A stretch of DNA of 64,000 nucleotides from Salvelinus alpinus (lineage: Eukaryota; Chordata; Actinopteri; Salmoniformes; Salmonidae): positions 31,521,288 to 31,585,287 of the forward strand of contig NC_092090.1 in assembly GCF_045679555.1 (NCBI RefSeq). Reading direction: 5' to 3'. Position numbers and translations under genes: made by a program. Each line of letters starts with the position of its first letter. Within the stretch, counting starts at the first letter, position 1. The notes beneath the pieces are model-generated. The model saw only the letters and a list, made by a program, of their open reading frames with translations, had not been told where the DNA came from and did not search any database. Shown here one piece after another: positions 46,101 through 56,447 of the stretch.

Positions 46101-49100
46101 TACTACAATCCTAACTTCGAGAGCTCCATCTACAACAAAAACAACAACTCTGCCTTCCACCACTACTGCACCTCCAACCTCTACTCCTACATCAACCTCA
46201 ACAGGAGTATCAACTACCCCCTGCAATGGTGAAGAAAATTGTGTGTGGTCAGACTGGATCAACCTTGGTCAGCCAACCTCTGGCTCTGAAGGTGGAGATA
46301 ATGAATCCATTAAGAACATCATTGCTAGTGGTTATCACATTTGCTCAGCTCCAGAGGCAGTTGAATGTAGAGCAAAACAATACCCTGGACTTCAGATCTC
46401 TCAGCTTGGCCAAGACGTGACTTGCAATCCATCCGTTGGACTGATTTGTCAAAACAATAAGCAAGGTCTTCAGCAAAAGTGCTTCGATTACGAGATACGA
46501 GTGAAATGTTGTCAATGTGCACCAACAACACACATCCCGACAACAACAACAACAACAACAACAACAACAGTTCCTTCTACCACTACTCCTACACCCACTA
46601 CTACAATCCTAACTTCGAGAGCTCCATCTACAACAAAAACAACAACTCTGCCTTCCACCACTACTGCACCTCCAACCTCTACTCCTACATCAACCTCAAC
46701 AGGAGTATCAACTACCCCCTGCAATGGTGAAGAAAATTGTGTGTGGTCAGACTGGATCAACCTTGGTCAGCCAACCTCTGGCTCTGAAGGTGGAGATAAT
46801 GAATCCATTAAGAACATCATTGCTAGTGGTTATCACATTTGCTCAGCTCCAGAGGCAGTTGAATGTAGAGCAAAACAATACCCTGGACTTCAGATCTCTC
46901 AGCTTGGCCAAGACGTGACTTGCAATCCATCCGTTGGACTGATTTGTCAAAACAATAAGCAAGGTCTTCAGCAAAAGTGCTTCGATTACGAGATACGAGT
47001 GAAATGTTGTCAATGTGCACCAACAACACACATCCCGACAACAACAACAACAACAGTTCCTTCTACCACTACTCCTACACCCACTACTACAATCCTAACT
47101 TCGAGAGCTCCATCTACAACAAAAACAACAACTCTGCCTTCCACCACTACTGCACCTCCAACCTCTACTCCTACATCAACCTCAACAGGAGTATCAACTA
47201 CCCCCTGCAATGGTGAAGAAAATTGTGTGTGGTCAGACTGGATCAACCTTGGTCAGCCAACCTCTGGCTCTGAAGGTGGAGATAATGAATCCATTAAGAA
47301 CATCATTGCTAGTGGTTATCACATTTGCTCAGCTCCAGAGGCAGTTGAATGTAGAGCAAAACAATACCCTGGACTTCAGATCTCTCAGCTTGGCCAAGAC
47401 GTGACTTGCAATCCATCCGTTGGACTGATTTGTCAAAACAATAAGCAAGGTCTTCAGCAAAAGTGCTTCGATTACGAGATACGAGTGAAATGTTGTCAAT
47501 GTGCGCCAACAACACACATCCCGATCACCACAGAATTGGTTCCCATGACAACAACAACAACAACAACTCAGCCACCCATAACTAGTACTTTTCCTACAAT
47601 CTCATTTCCTGTAATAACTGGTGAAACAAAAACACCAACAATTCCATCCACTGGAAACATTGTATGTTTTTGCTATTTCAATCATCGTGATTTCTCCGTT
47701 GGTAAGTTTTTTTTCTCTCCACCTTTTCACATTTGAAACCTTTTCTATATTACCATTAGTTCAGCCATTCGAATGTTCAATTTATATTGAATTATACATG
47801 TTAAATTGTACAAAATGTAATACTCTTCTAAATACTTTCAGGCTCAATTGTTTACAATGTCTCTGACCATGATGGATGGTGCTACATTGGTCTCTGCAAC
47901 AAGACTTGCAAAGTAGAAACCCGTTCTGTCAGATGTGATGTACCAACTACCCCAGTTACCACTACTTCACCCACCACTACACTGCTCCCAACAACAACAA
48001 TACCACATACAACAGAAAGACCAACCACCACCCCAAAATATCCCATTGAGAACCACTGTCCCCATGAACATCCTCCAAAGCAGGTCTTTTCTCTTCTATA
48101 TCTAACCTTTTTGGAAACATTCCATTGGAATTATTATTTACAAAAGGGTGATTAATAAAAAATATACAAAAATATGATTTTGTAGACATTTCCTGTATGC
48201 CTAATACTTTTCTGTGTTTGTAGAATGGTGACAGTTGGATACATAACCAGTGCAGTAACGGAACATGTGCCAACGGGAAAATTATCTATGACCATGTACA
48301 TTGTGAGACTCCGAAGCCTATAGCATGTGAAAATAACTATCCTCCAATCAAAGTGTATGACGAATCTGGATGCTGTTTCCACTATGTGTGTCAATGTAAG
48401 TTCACAACAAATTTAAAAATAAGTTTAGTCTTTGTTTTACAAAATGCACTTTAGCAATTGATTTTAGTTCAAAATCTGAAACATAATCCTTACTCTTGAC
48501 TGGTTTAGAGTTATCTTATAGTTAATAGCAGTAAATGTACATGAATGTCTCACATTGGAAACATTTCAGCACCACACTATTCATTTAGCATAAAACTACC
48601 ATATCCGTGTCCTTCTAAATGCTAATTGTTTTCTTCTTACAAAGGTATCTGCTATGGTTGGGGAGATCCTCACTATGTCACCTTTGATGGAACATACTAT
48701 GGCTTCCAAGGAAATTGTTCTTACGTCTTGGTCAAAGAAATCCTGCCAAAGTACAACTTCAGTGTTGTAATCGACAATTACTATTGTGATGCCCCAGATG
48801 GACTTTCCTGCCCTCAGTCTCTGACAATTTATTACCAATCTTACAAGATATTCATGACCACGAAGGATGTTGATGGAGTGTTCACAAGTCTGGTAACTAA
48901 AATATCTCAAATACTGTATGTTCAAGACCTTTTCCTATAATAGAGATTAGATTTTCGATTAGCTTAAATATTTATTAGCTTTCATTTAAGATGGATATAC
49001 ATCCTCTATGTATTAGATATAGGAGATATTGGGTATACAAATTATTGTAACCATTTTGTCCATCTCTTAATATTTTTGTACTAGATTTATGTAAACCAGC

Positions 49101-52100
49101 AACGCATCATCCCAGCATATGAGACCAAGGACTTCCGCATCACAGACAACGGAATTGAGACCCTTTTAGTCATACCAGCAATTAATGCCAAGGTGTCTTT
49201 CACTGGTCTTATGTTTAGCATATACCTGCCCTGGGACAAGTTCAGTGGCAACACTGAGGGACAGTGTGGTGAGTACAGGTGTTTTATGGTCACTCTGTTA
49301 CCATGATTACCCCATGATGTCTCATTGTCTAACGATGGTTTTCAATCTTATTCAGGTACATGTGACAATAACCGGACAGATGACTGCCGCTTGCCAAATG
49401 GGACTATCGATTCATCTTGTCCAGACATGGCACACCAATGGCATGTTTCTGACCACAATAACAGTCAGTGCACACCACCACCACCACCAGAGCAGGCACC
49501 AACACAACCAACAGGCTGCGATCCACCCATTTGTCATCTCATTCAAAGCAAGTACGTAGCAATTAGTATTCACAATAAATCTACTCTGTAGTATCGATAA
49601 CCTCTCAATCAGAATAATCTCAGTGCGAACAATAACTTGACATACTAAAACACGGCAATCATTTGACAAAGCCTGATGACAAAACAAAGTGAATTATCAT
49701 ATTTAAGTATCTACTCTAACTGAAGCATAACCTCTTTTCAAGGGTCTTTGAGAGTTGCCATAAGATAATCCCCTACGAGCCATTCCTTGTGGCATGTATC
49801 TTTGATGTGTGTTATATGGATGATGTTACCATTGGCTGCACCAGCTTGCAGACCTATGCTGACGCATGTGCACAAGCAGGAGTCTGTATTGAGTGGAGAA
49901 ATTATACAAATGGACAATGTGGTAAGTAGGTCACTCCTCAAGACCATAAAGCTCAGATAGCCTCTCTATGATGTAACTTATTGGTTATTTACCTTTTTAT
50001 CTCCTGCTACAGACTTCACATGCGAAAAACCCAAGGTTTATAATGCCTGCGGCCCACAAGTTGAACCAACCTGTAATGCCTGGTATGTATAATGCTGTTC
50101 TTGTTCAGTGGATGGGTATAATGATTGGGAAAAGTCTCTCAGCTATTGATTTTTTTTGAATATCTCTGCAGGTACAATTTCAAATTTATCCAGACTCAAA
50201 ATGAGTTCAGCGTCATGGGAGATATACAATTGGAGGGATGCTATTGCCCCCCTGGTACCACTTTGATGAGTTCCAGTTCAAACTACTGTATCCCCAGCTG
50301 TGGTAAGAATGGTCAAATAATAGCATTGTATATTGAGGGTGTGGTGACTTACAGTATTGTGTTGTAATAGGAGCTACATCCTGCTGACCTTCACTTTGGG
50401 AAGAACAAAGTGTTAATTGTTCATTGCTACTGTAATTGTCTTTTGAAAGCTGGTTTAGCTTTTTGTAAAAAAAAAAAAAATGTCCACAGCATTTTTCAGA
50501 TACTTCAATGGTGTGGGGTTTGGTTTATTTTGATTGATATTGATTTATCAAGTGATTTCGGTACATACAGTACATTATCAAAACTAAGTAGTGTAATGGA
50601 CTTCAATGACTTCGTTTTTTAATGTATTTTTTTCTCTTTGGTTAATCAGATATTTGCCCGTTGCCAAATGGAGAATGGAAAGAGGTAAAATTGTGTTTGA
50701 ATTTCACTCACGGGTTTTAGGAGGACAGATAAACTATTCATTTCTGATATACACGCTAACATCATGTGGGTAGTTCACTTTTGACAATCATGTACAAGAA
50801 TGTATGCAATAATAACAACTACAATAATAATAATAATAATGTATTGCATTTCTATAGTGCTTTTCATAGAACAAAGCGCTTCAGTAATTTAGGATTCCAC
50901 ACACTGAATGATTGAACTTTGTACTGGTAGTGTCCATACAAACCTTGATATGCTTAAAATGTTCCTCATTGCAGGCTAATGAGACCTGGGTGAGCAACTG
51001 CCAGGATTGTGTTTGTGACCCGTACAGTCTGGAAATCCAGTGCCAGCCTGTGGCATGCCAACATCAGCCTCCTCTCACCTGTGGTCAGGAGGGCCAAGTT
51101 AAGGTCGTAGAAACCGTTGACTGTTGTCAAAAGGACAAATGCGGTGAGTGACTTCTTTGGATAATATGCTCTTTATGGAGGCTTTGGAACAACTCAGTAA
51201 AAACATTTACATTTTTGGTGATTACCTAATATATGCAACCAATGTGGCCATTTGCATATTTCTTTTTACAATATTTTTTTCTTTCCAAACAGAGTGTGAT
51301 GTCACACTATGCTCTGCTTCCAAGATAACTTGTCCAGTCGGATTCGAGACAGAGGCAACTATGGGAGTCTGCTGCCCAACTTATCAATGTCGTGAGTATG
51401 CGTTTGCATGTGCTTGAGTGTGTGTGTACAGTATTTGTGCATATCCTAGAAATCCCAACATGTTAGTTGCAGTATTGAATGATTTTCCATGTTCTTTGCC
51501 CCACAGTACCAAATGATGTCTGTGTGATTAACAACACTGAATATCAGGTGCGGATGCATTCTATGCTATGTTATTTGGCCAGTCCCACCACTTATATGAT
51601 CAACACTTTTGAATGTAACTTAATAAAAGAGGACAATGTTATTTTACTTGCATACATTAATAAAAAAATAAGTTCAACTAAACAAATACCTTCATTAAGC
51701 TATCAGGGTGCAACAATATTTTTTGGTCAATCCATCCATCCACATTAGATAGGACAAAAAAAGCATCTCAATTCATAGATTTTCCATTGAAATATTGTAT
51801 TTTCTCATTCCAGCCTGGTGCCAATGTTCCTGGGGACAAGTGTAAGAATTGTGTGTGTGGTGACAGGGTGGATGCCCAAACCCATCTACATATCATTGAG
51901 TGTCAACCTACTGAATGTGACACTCACTGCCAGCAGGTAAGTGATCTCCATTGACACATCGACACCCTTTGGCCTCATTATGTAATTCAACAATCTTAGT
52001 GTAATGTCAGTCCTTATCCATGTCAAAATATTATAATAACCCTGATTCCTATGTGTCCATCATTGGGCTACTACTGGATAAGTGTAATTACTTGTGAGTT

Positions 52101-53739
52101 ACCAGGATCACACATTGGTATAAGAGAGATCATAAAGGTTTTCTCCTCTCTGGTCTGTCTTCTTCCTTTCAGGGCTATGATCATCAAGCCGTTCCTGGGC
52201 AGTGTTGTGGGAAGTGTGTACAGACAAGCTGTGTGGTTATGCTGCCAGATAATACCACACACACTATTCAGGTAAAATAGCATCAGGCAGCATTATTTAT
52301 CTCTCACACAGATTCGCAAATTGCATTTTGTTTTATACAATTCATAAAACATATCAGTCCTATTTTAGCCTGATTATTTAAAAAGAGCAACATGTAATTG
52401 TAATCTAGCACTCAAGTGTTACGCAAAATAACTATCTTAGCAATGATATAGTATATCTTATCTTTTATCATTTGAAGAATCTCCTGTTGATATATTTCAC
52501 ATTCTCACCTCTACAGCCTGGTTCTGTCTGGATACCATCTGGAGACAAGTGTCTCAAGTTTGAGTGTGCAAAGATTATGGACCAATTCATCCCAATTGAG
52601 GCTAAGACTGTGTGCCCTGACTTCTACCCAGAAGACTGCATACCCGTAAGTTACAATAACCATCTGGCAAATTATCTGGGTCCGGGAAACTGGCCCATTT
52701 AAAAACAACTGGACAATGTGAAAAATCATACTTGTGAATTACAGTTTAAACATGCCCAGTCACTCAGACTAAGGCTTAATATAGTATACCTACTGTGTAT
52801 TTATGTGAGGTTATTGACACCTGCTGCTTAAGGTGAACAATGCAAGAACACTGCACTGAAAAACATGTGGAGTGAGTTTTGTAAACGCTACGTCAGTGAC
52901 TTAAAATTTTTCTTGTTTTTTCTTCCATTTTCTTGTTTTTAAGGGAACTGAAGTCATTGCTCCAGATGGTTGCTGCCATGTCTGTGAGTGTCTTTTTAAC
53001 ACCATCCTTTTTGATAGACATTTGTAAATCATTCTTGCCCTTTATCATGCATTGAAAAAACGATTTTAGCTTTTGAAATTGACACTTTTGTGTGCAGGTA
53101 TTAAAATAACTAAGCCATGCAACGTGACAAACAGCAAAGTGTACCTGGACAGCAATGGCTGCAAGTCTGCAAACGAGGTGGAAGTGACAACATGTGGTGG
53201 ATCCTGTGGCACCTATGCCATGTGAGTATTTTGATCATTACTGAAATATTTCAGGAACACTAACACATTAATCCTCCCAATTTAACAGAATTGGGCTGCC
53301 TGTCTAAATGCAAACTACAAATTATATTTTCACTATGTTAGGTTACAGTGGCTGTGTTTACAAAGGCAGCCATATGCTGATATTCTGCCCAATTATTGTC
53401 AAAAGAGCTCATCTGATTGGTCAAAACATCAGAATTCGGCTGCCTGTTTAAACACAGCTAATGTTATATAATTACAACTGCTACCATCATTACTTCCACT
53501 TAATAACATCACCTCTCCTTTCTGTTTTCAGGTATTCTCTTGAGGCCAACATGATGGAGCGCTCTTGTGCCTGCTGTCGGGAAGTATCCACCACCAAGAA
53601 GGAAGTGGAGATGATCTGCCCAGACGGGTCAAAGTTCAACCACTCCTACATCCACATCAATAAATGTGGCTGCCAGAGGACAGAGTGCGTGACCCCAGAG
53701 GCGACCCAGGTCACAAGGTCACGACGCAGGAGAAGATGA
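22119..53739 (+). CDS. muc5ac-like: Mucin gene 1: giant gel-forming mucin, MUC5AC/MUC5B-like
   Basis: Secreted polymeric mucin, read as 48 coding exons (listed in the block entries) totalling 19,413 nt, 6,470 codons plus TGA. Every junction is GT/AG and every phase is compatible. Order: signal peptide, three VWD-C8-TIL assemblies, one 12.9-kb exon with 26 CysD domains, VWD4-C8-TIL, VWC modules, C-terminal cystine knot. The segment after the third D assembly ([20 protein letters not shown] … CGKNGTI) and the CysD domains point to the MUC5AC/MUC5B branch rather than MUC2; exact orthology is not settled. The ATG at 22119 is preferred over the in-frame ATG at 22113: it has the better context (ACCATGG) and only it is conserved in gene 2. 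Expected role: disulfide-linked mucus of skin, gill or gut goblet cells. Confidence 0.93.
23012..23414 (+). repeat. Intronic minisatellite, 88-bp unit, about 4.6 copies
   Basis: Units start GTGACACTT at 23012, 23100, 23188, 23276 and 23364, each exactly 88 bp, and the array stops in the fifth unit near 23414. Units differ at only a few positions (TTGTGG/TTATGG, TTCGGA/TTCTGA). It lies in intron 2 of mucin gene 1. Confidence 0.95.
25011..26029. mobile_element. Long-TIR Tc1-like relic filling intron 6 of mucin gene 1
   Basis: The left end (25011-25233) and right end (25780-26029) are imperfect inverted copies over roughly 220 bp, with landmarks GACTCCCTTGATAAAG / CTTTATCAAGGGTGTC-type ends and GGGGTCAAAATGAATGACA / TGTCAATAATTTTGACCCC. 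Between them is a transposase remnant in pieces, with an internal inverted duplication around AAAATCTGTGGTTTGAATT (about 25365-25400 versus 25465-25490) and a nested MITE. It accounts for about 1.0 kb of the 1.13-kb intron. Confidence 0.75.
25533..25721. mobile_element. 189-bp palindromic MITE (hAT-like target duplication)
   Basis: Starts CAGTGGAGGCTGCTGAGG and ends CCACCAACCTCCTGTG, an imperfect terminal inverted repeat. The whole element is nearly palindromic around GGCATCAAACACATGGAGAA. Flanked by ATCCTAAT (25525-25532) and CTCCTAAT (25722-25729), an 8-bp duplication with one mismatch. A related copy lies at 34418-34586. Confidence 0.8.
27449..27623. mobile_element. Palindromic MITE in intron 10
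   Basis: The left GGGCTCTCCAACCATGTTCC-TGGAG… pairs with the right …CTCTCCAGGAACAGAGTTGGGA as an inverted repeat, and inner arms TGTAGGTTTT and AAAACCTACA pair too. This is a well-known type of teleost palindromic repeat. Confidence 0.75.
30324..30560. repeat. Dispersed repeat fragment in intron 19
   Basis: Begins GTACAAAATATTAAGAACAC and ends TTTCTACACTCAGTGTATC; contains TGGATTTAACAATTGACATC. It resembles the ends of a common salmonid DNA-transposon-derived repeat, with most of the interior deleted. Confidence 0.55.
31307..34357 (+). other. muc5ac-like: Gene 1 exons 21-29: D3 assembly and first PTS sequence
   Basis: Exons: 31307-31445, 31787-31897, 32151-32330, 32464-32703, 32784-32940, 33057-33185, 33702-33852, 33969-34012, 34100-34357. 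VWD3 (about residues 865-1080) starts [20 protein letters not shown] and has [10 protein letters not shown]8 ([19 protein letters not shown]) and TIL ([16 protein letters not shown] … [15 protein letters not shown]) follow, then the MUC5-type CTYNG/CGKNGTI segment. Exon 29 ends in a Thr/Ser/Pro-rich stretch. D3 assemblies form the N-terminal interchain disulfides in gel-forming mucins. Confidence 0.93.
31968..32021 (+). repeat. Interrupted (CATA)n microsatellite, intron 22
   Basis: Runs of CATA/CATG tetranucleotides with a few interruptions. Confidence 0.8.
34418..34586. mobile_element. Palindromic MITE copy in intron 29
   Basis: Same family as 25533-25721: GGGGAGGACGGCTCATAATA near 34432 is mirrored by TATGAGCCCGTCCTC near 34545. 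The ends are eroded. Confidence 0.65.
34769..47701 (+). other. muc5ac-like: Gene 1 exon 30: 12.9-kb central mucin exon
   Basis: One uninterrupted exon of 12,933 nt (acceptor TTCTATAG, donor GTAAGT). It encodes CysD1 (from about 34823, CVWSQW) and CysD2 (from about 35250, CEWSPW), both divergent, each followed by a Thr/Ser/Pro linker. The 24-unit near-identical CysD array follows (35905-47505), then a short Thr-rich exit linker and the start of the C-terminal region ([12 protein letters not shown]). The linkers are rich in ACA/ACT Thr codons and are the expected O-glycan carriers. Initiation inside this exon is unlikely, because splice and phase tie it to exons 29 and 31. Confidence 0.95.
35905..47505 (+). 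repeat. Coding tandem array: 24 CysD-linker units of 486-498 bp
   Basis: Units begin (first Cys codon) at 35905 and recur at spacings of 495, 489, 486, 492, 495, 489, 489, 498, 489, 498, 486, 495, 498, 495, 498, 489, 486, 489, 486, 489, 486, 498 and 486 bp. All spacings are multiples of three, so the frame is kept. Each unit encodes a CysD domain with ten cysteines, a WSDW (WxxW) motif, an NES sequon and a Thr/Ser/Pro linker of about 70 residues. Units are almost identical. Length varies through an (ACA)n run after HIP. Two paired codons distinguish SGEES (10 units) from NGEEN (14 units) versions. Linkers before units 1-2 read LTPTAPS and the others LTSRAPS. Confidence 0.97.
47842..50302 (+). 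other. muc5ac-like: Gene 1 exons 31-38: D4 assembly
   Basis: Exons: 47842-48083, 48224-48395, 48645-48892, 49085-49268, 49356-49551, 49743-49921, 50013-50082, 50172-50302. After a cysteine-rich segment and a short Thr/Pro linker, VWD4 (from about residue 5780) opens with [20 protein letters not shown]. The GDPH at 48662-48673 is the motif at which MUC2 and MUC5AC can self-cleave between Asp and Pro. C8-4 is in exon 36 ([13 protein letters not shown]) and a TIL-like region in exons 37-38. No CGLCG in VWD4; the equivalent reads CGTC. Confidence 0.92.
50842..50895. repeat. Short dispersed repeat fragment in intron 39
   Basis: An (AAT)n run is followed by GCATTTCTATAGTGCTTTTC and AACAAAGCGCTT, a motif pair often found in teleost repeats. 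Too short to assign. Confidence 0.35.
53349..53459. mobile_element. MITE in intron 47
   Basis: The left TGGCTGTGTTTACAAAGGCAGCC and right GGCTGCCTGTTTAAACACAGCTA are inverted copies with few mismatches. The interior (CTGATTGGTCAAAA) resembles a known salmonid palindromic repeat. Confidence 0.7.
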
Positions 53740-53891
53740 ATGACTCTCCACTACCATCCCTTTACTGCTTAGATTAGTTCTCTATTTACGTTCAACTTGT
53801 TCACTTTCCTGCAAAGTAATCTGCTAAACGTAAGAGAAATAGTTTCAGCTTCTTATTCAGTTTGTTTTATTTTAGCCATTCAAAACACATA

Positions 53892-53897
53892 AATAAA
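53892..53897 (+). terminator. Polyadenylation signal of mucin gene 1
   Basis: AATAAA lies 153 bp after the stop codon, followed by GT-containing sequence. Expected 3' end near 53910-53920. Confidence 0.75.
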
Positions 53898-53919
53898 GTT
53901 GCCAATAGGCTATGCATAT

Positions 53920-56110
53920 ATACCACGTTCTTGTTTTCATTGCTTTAGAAATTCAGTTGGGAAATATTTGATTGCAGACACACAATGCTTTATCCTCTTC
54001 CAGACAAACAACCACAATTCAAAGTGTCAAACACTTATTTCAATTTGAGATGGTGTTAGTTTAGAGAAACGGATCAGAAATCTAAAGGTTGCTGGGTTCA
54101 GATCCCTGGCACCACTTCCTACTGTTGTCCTTGAGAAACTTACTTAGCTAACCTCTAGACTGTCTAGACTCAGCACTGTGGCTGACCCTGTGCTCCTCCC
54201 TATACAGTACTAAAGACACATTTTCATTTTAGAGGAATAATAAAGTAATAAAGTATTATGCACTTAAACGATTTCTTTCAAATATTTTTGATAGTGTTTG
54301 TCAAACTGTGTGAACAGAAATGGAAGGTTCCCACCTTAGTTGGAGGAAATTATAGACCTCTTTTGCTATTATAACCAGTCCACTGTTACAGATGACTTAC
54401 CTTACTGATGTTGTAGCCTCACAACAATCAGACAAAATGTGAAATAGACTTGATTCAAATCAAAACTAATATTGCAGAAAAGAGCACTGTACCTGCTTTA
54501 TAACATGATCATGTTGTACTGACTTGTCTACAACTGGCATAACAAGTGTTGGTGTCCAAAAGGACATTTTGCTGACATCTTTTAGTTAGTTGAGGCTTAA
54601 GAGGCTGTTTAAAAGTTTTTTTGAAGACCCTAACCTGAAAGAGAATGATTTTCAAAAACATACAATTGATTTAAATAAAAGTCAGTGTGGTGCCAAGTGC
54701 TATGGGCAGGATAGACAGATTTTTTTAGTAGATTATGCCTTGAGGTGGAGTGGATTAGATACACATTTCAATGCTAATTGTATTGACGCTGAATCAACAT
54801 TGAAAGTCCCACCTATGTAGGCAAACAACATTTCTGTGAGATTAAAAGTATGCAGTAGAACAGGTAGGGTCAACTTAATAGGGACCCCATTGCCCAAAGG
54901 CCATAATACTAGGACTGTTTATTAGTTTTACCCAGCTCCAGGCACTGTATACTTGCTGCCAAGTCATCAAAAAGGAACTCTGAGCTCACAGGAAGTGGGT
55001 CATACGTATAACATAATTAGACCAGGCACAGTAAAATACCCATGAAATAATATAATAATTAAGCAATATATATATATTTTTTATGTAAACATTTCTCAAA
55101 CATAGTGTTGTAGAGAACTTCTCTTTACTAGCCTATATAGCCAATAAACAGTAAACATATGTTGCTCAACTGTGTGCTCCACCCTGGATAGTTAATCCTG
55201 AGTCATTTCTCCCACCTTATTCAACATGTTTTAATATTACACTTACTTTTACATAAAGGTTCCTGTATCAACCTATCTCAATCTAACCTTTAGTTACACT
55301 TAACATTAAGCTGTCACCCATAAATCATCACAGTTTGTTTGAGTTATTCAGAGTGCTCATCAACTTGCTCTGTATAATATTACTTCTGTATGCTGAATTG
55401 AGTTTACTCTCAACCTCAATCTATTTACCCAGAGCTTGTGTAATAATGGTTCTATACAAAAACCAAGTATAGCTATGACGATAGAGCAGCCAAATACGCA
55501 ACCCAGAGCTGCTAAACTCATCAAACATTGTTGAAACCTTTGGGTAAGGTGGAGCCGCACACAGCCTCTGGCAAGACCTAGGTGGGGATTGGTGGGGAAG
55601 GATGGATAGGCTATTCAGTGAAGGCTTTGTTAGGAAAGAAACCACCTGGGGTGTAGACACAAGGGCATATGCCATAGCCTAGGCGGTGTGAAAGACATTT
55701 AAAGGCTGGGTCAATTATCAGTCATAAATCAGTCATTAGCATTTTGGATGAGTGCCCTAGGTACGGTAGTGAGGTTTGAGCTCTGTATGAATTCCAGACT
55801 GACCACTATGAATATTCCATTGTCCAATGTAAAGATGGGTCAGATACAAAAAGGATTAACCTGCAAACCTGCAAACCTGCAACAGATTCTACCCTATAGC
55901 AGATGAATGTAGACATGATCATATACAGATATGATCCTTTCACACATAGGTCGGCTCTGTCAGCAATGGATGATAAAAAAAAGTTAGATGATTGACCTCA
56001 TAAAAAAAGGCAACTCTTCCAAAAATGTTGATCACCTGACGGTACAATATTTAATGTGTTACATTCATGGCAGGAAAATCACTAAAACCAAACAGGATTT
56101 GGCTTGACAG
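53920..56110. other. Intergenic between the two mucin genes, first part
   Basis: No coding sequence or assignable repeat. AT-rich with short runs of TA (55066-55080). Short ORFs (for example 54590-54820) have no supporting domain. Confidence 0.4.

Positions 56111-56447
<337 letters not shown>

Larger units (their letters stand above)
50650..53739 (+). other. muc5ac-like: Gene 1 exons 39-48: VWC modules and cystine knot
   Basis: Exons: 50650-50684, 50975-51143, 51293-51391, 51507-51547, 51814-51936, 52173-52271, 52517-52645, 52944-52983, 53098-53221, 53532-53739. Two or more VWC-type modules ([37 protein letters not shown]) lead to a C-terminal cystine knot in exons 47-48 ([36 protein letters not shown]). 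This domain dimerises mucin and VWF chains in the ER. The protein ends with a basic tail, TRSRRRRR, before TGA at 53737-53739. Confidence 0.93.

Noticed and set aside
35905-47505. CRISPR-like array of direct repeats
   Set aside because: Units are about 490 bp, contiguous, coding, and lack spacers.
35600-47520. Repeated 62-83-residue ORFs on both strands, one set per unit across the CysD array
   Set aside because: They recur only because the DNA unit recurs, lie in other frames of an exon with clear homology, and have no independent start context or domain.
34840-47736. A stand-alone 4,298-residue protein starting inside the giant exon
   Set aside because: The first codon is GTG within a CysD domain, and the frame continues upstream to a good splice acceptor at 34768 that joins exon 29 in phase. 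The last residues after 47701 are intron read-through.
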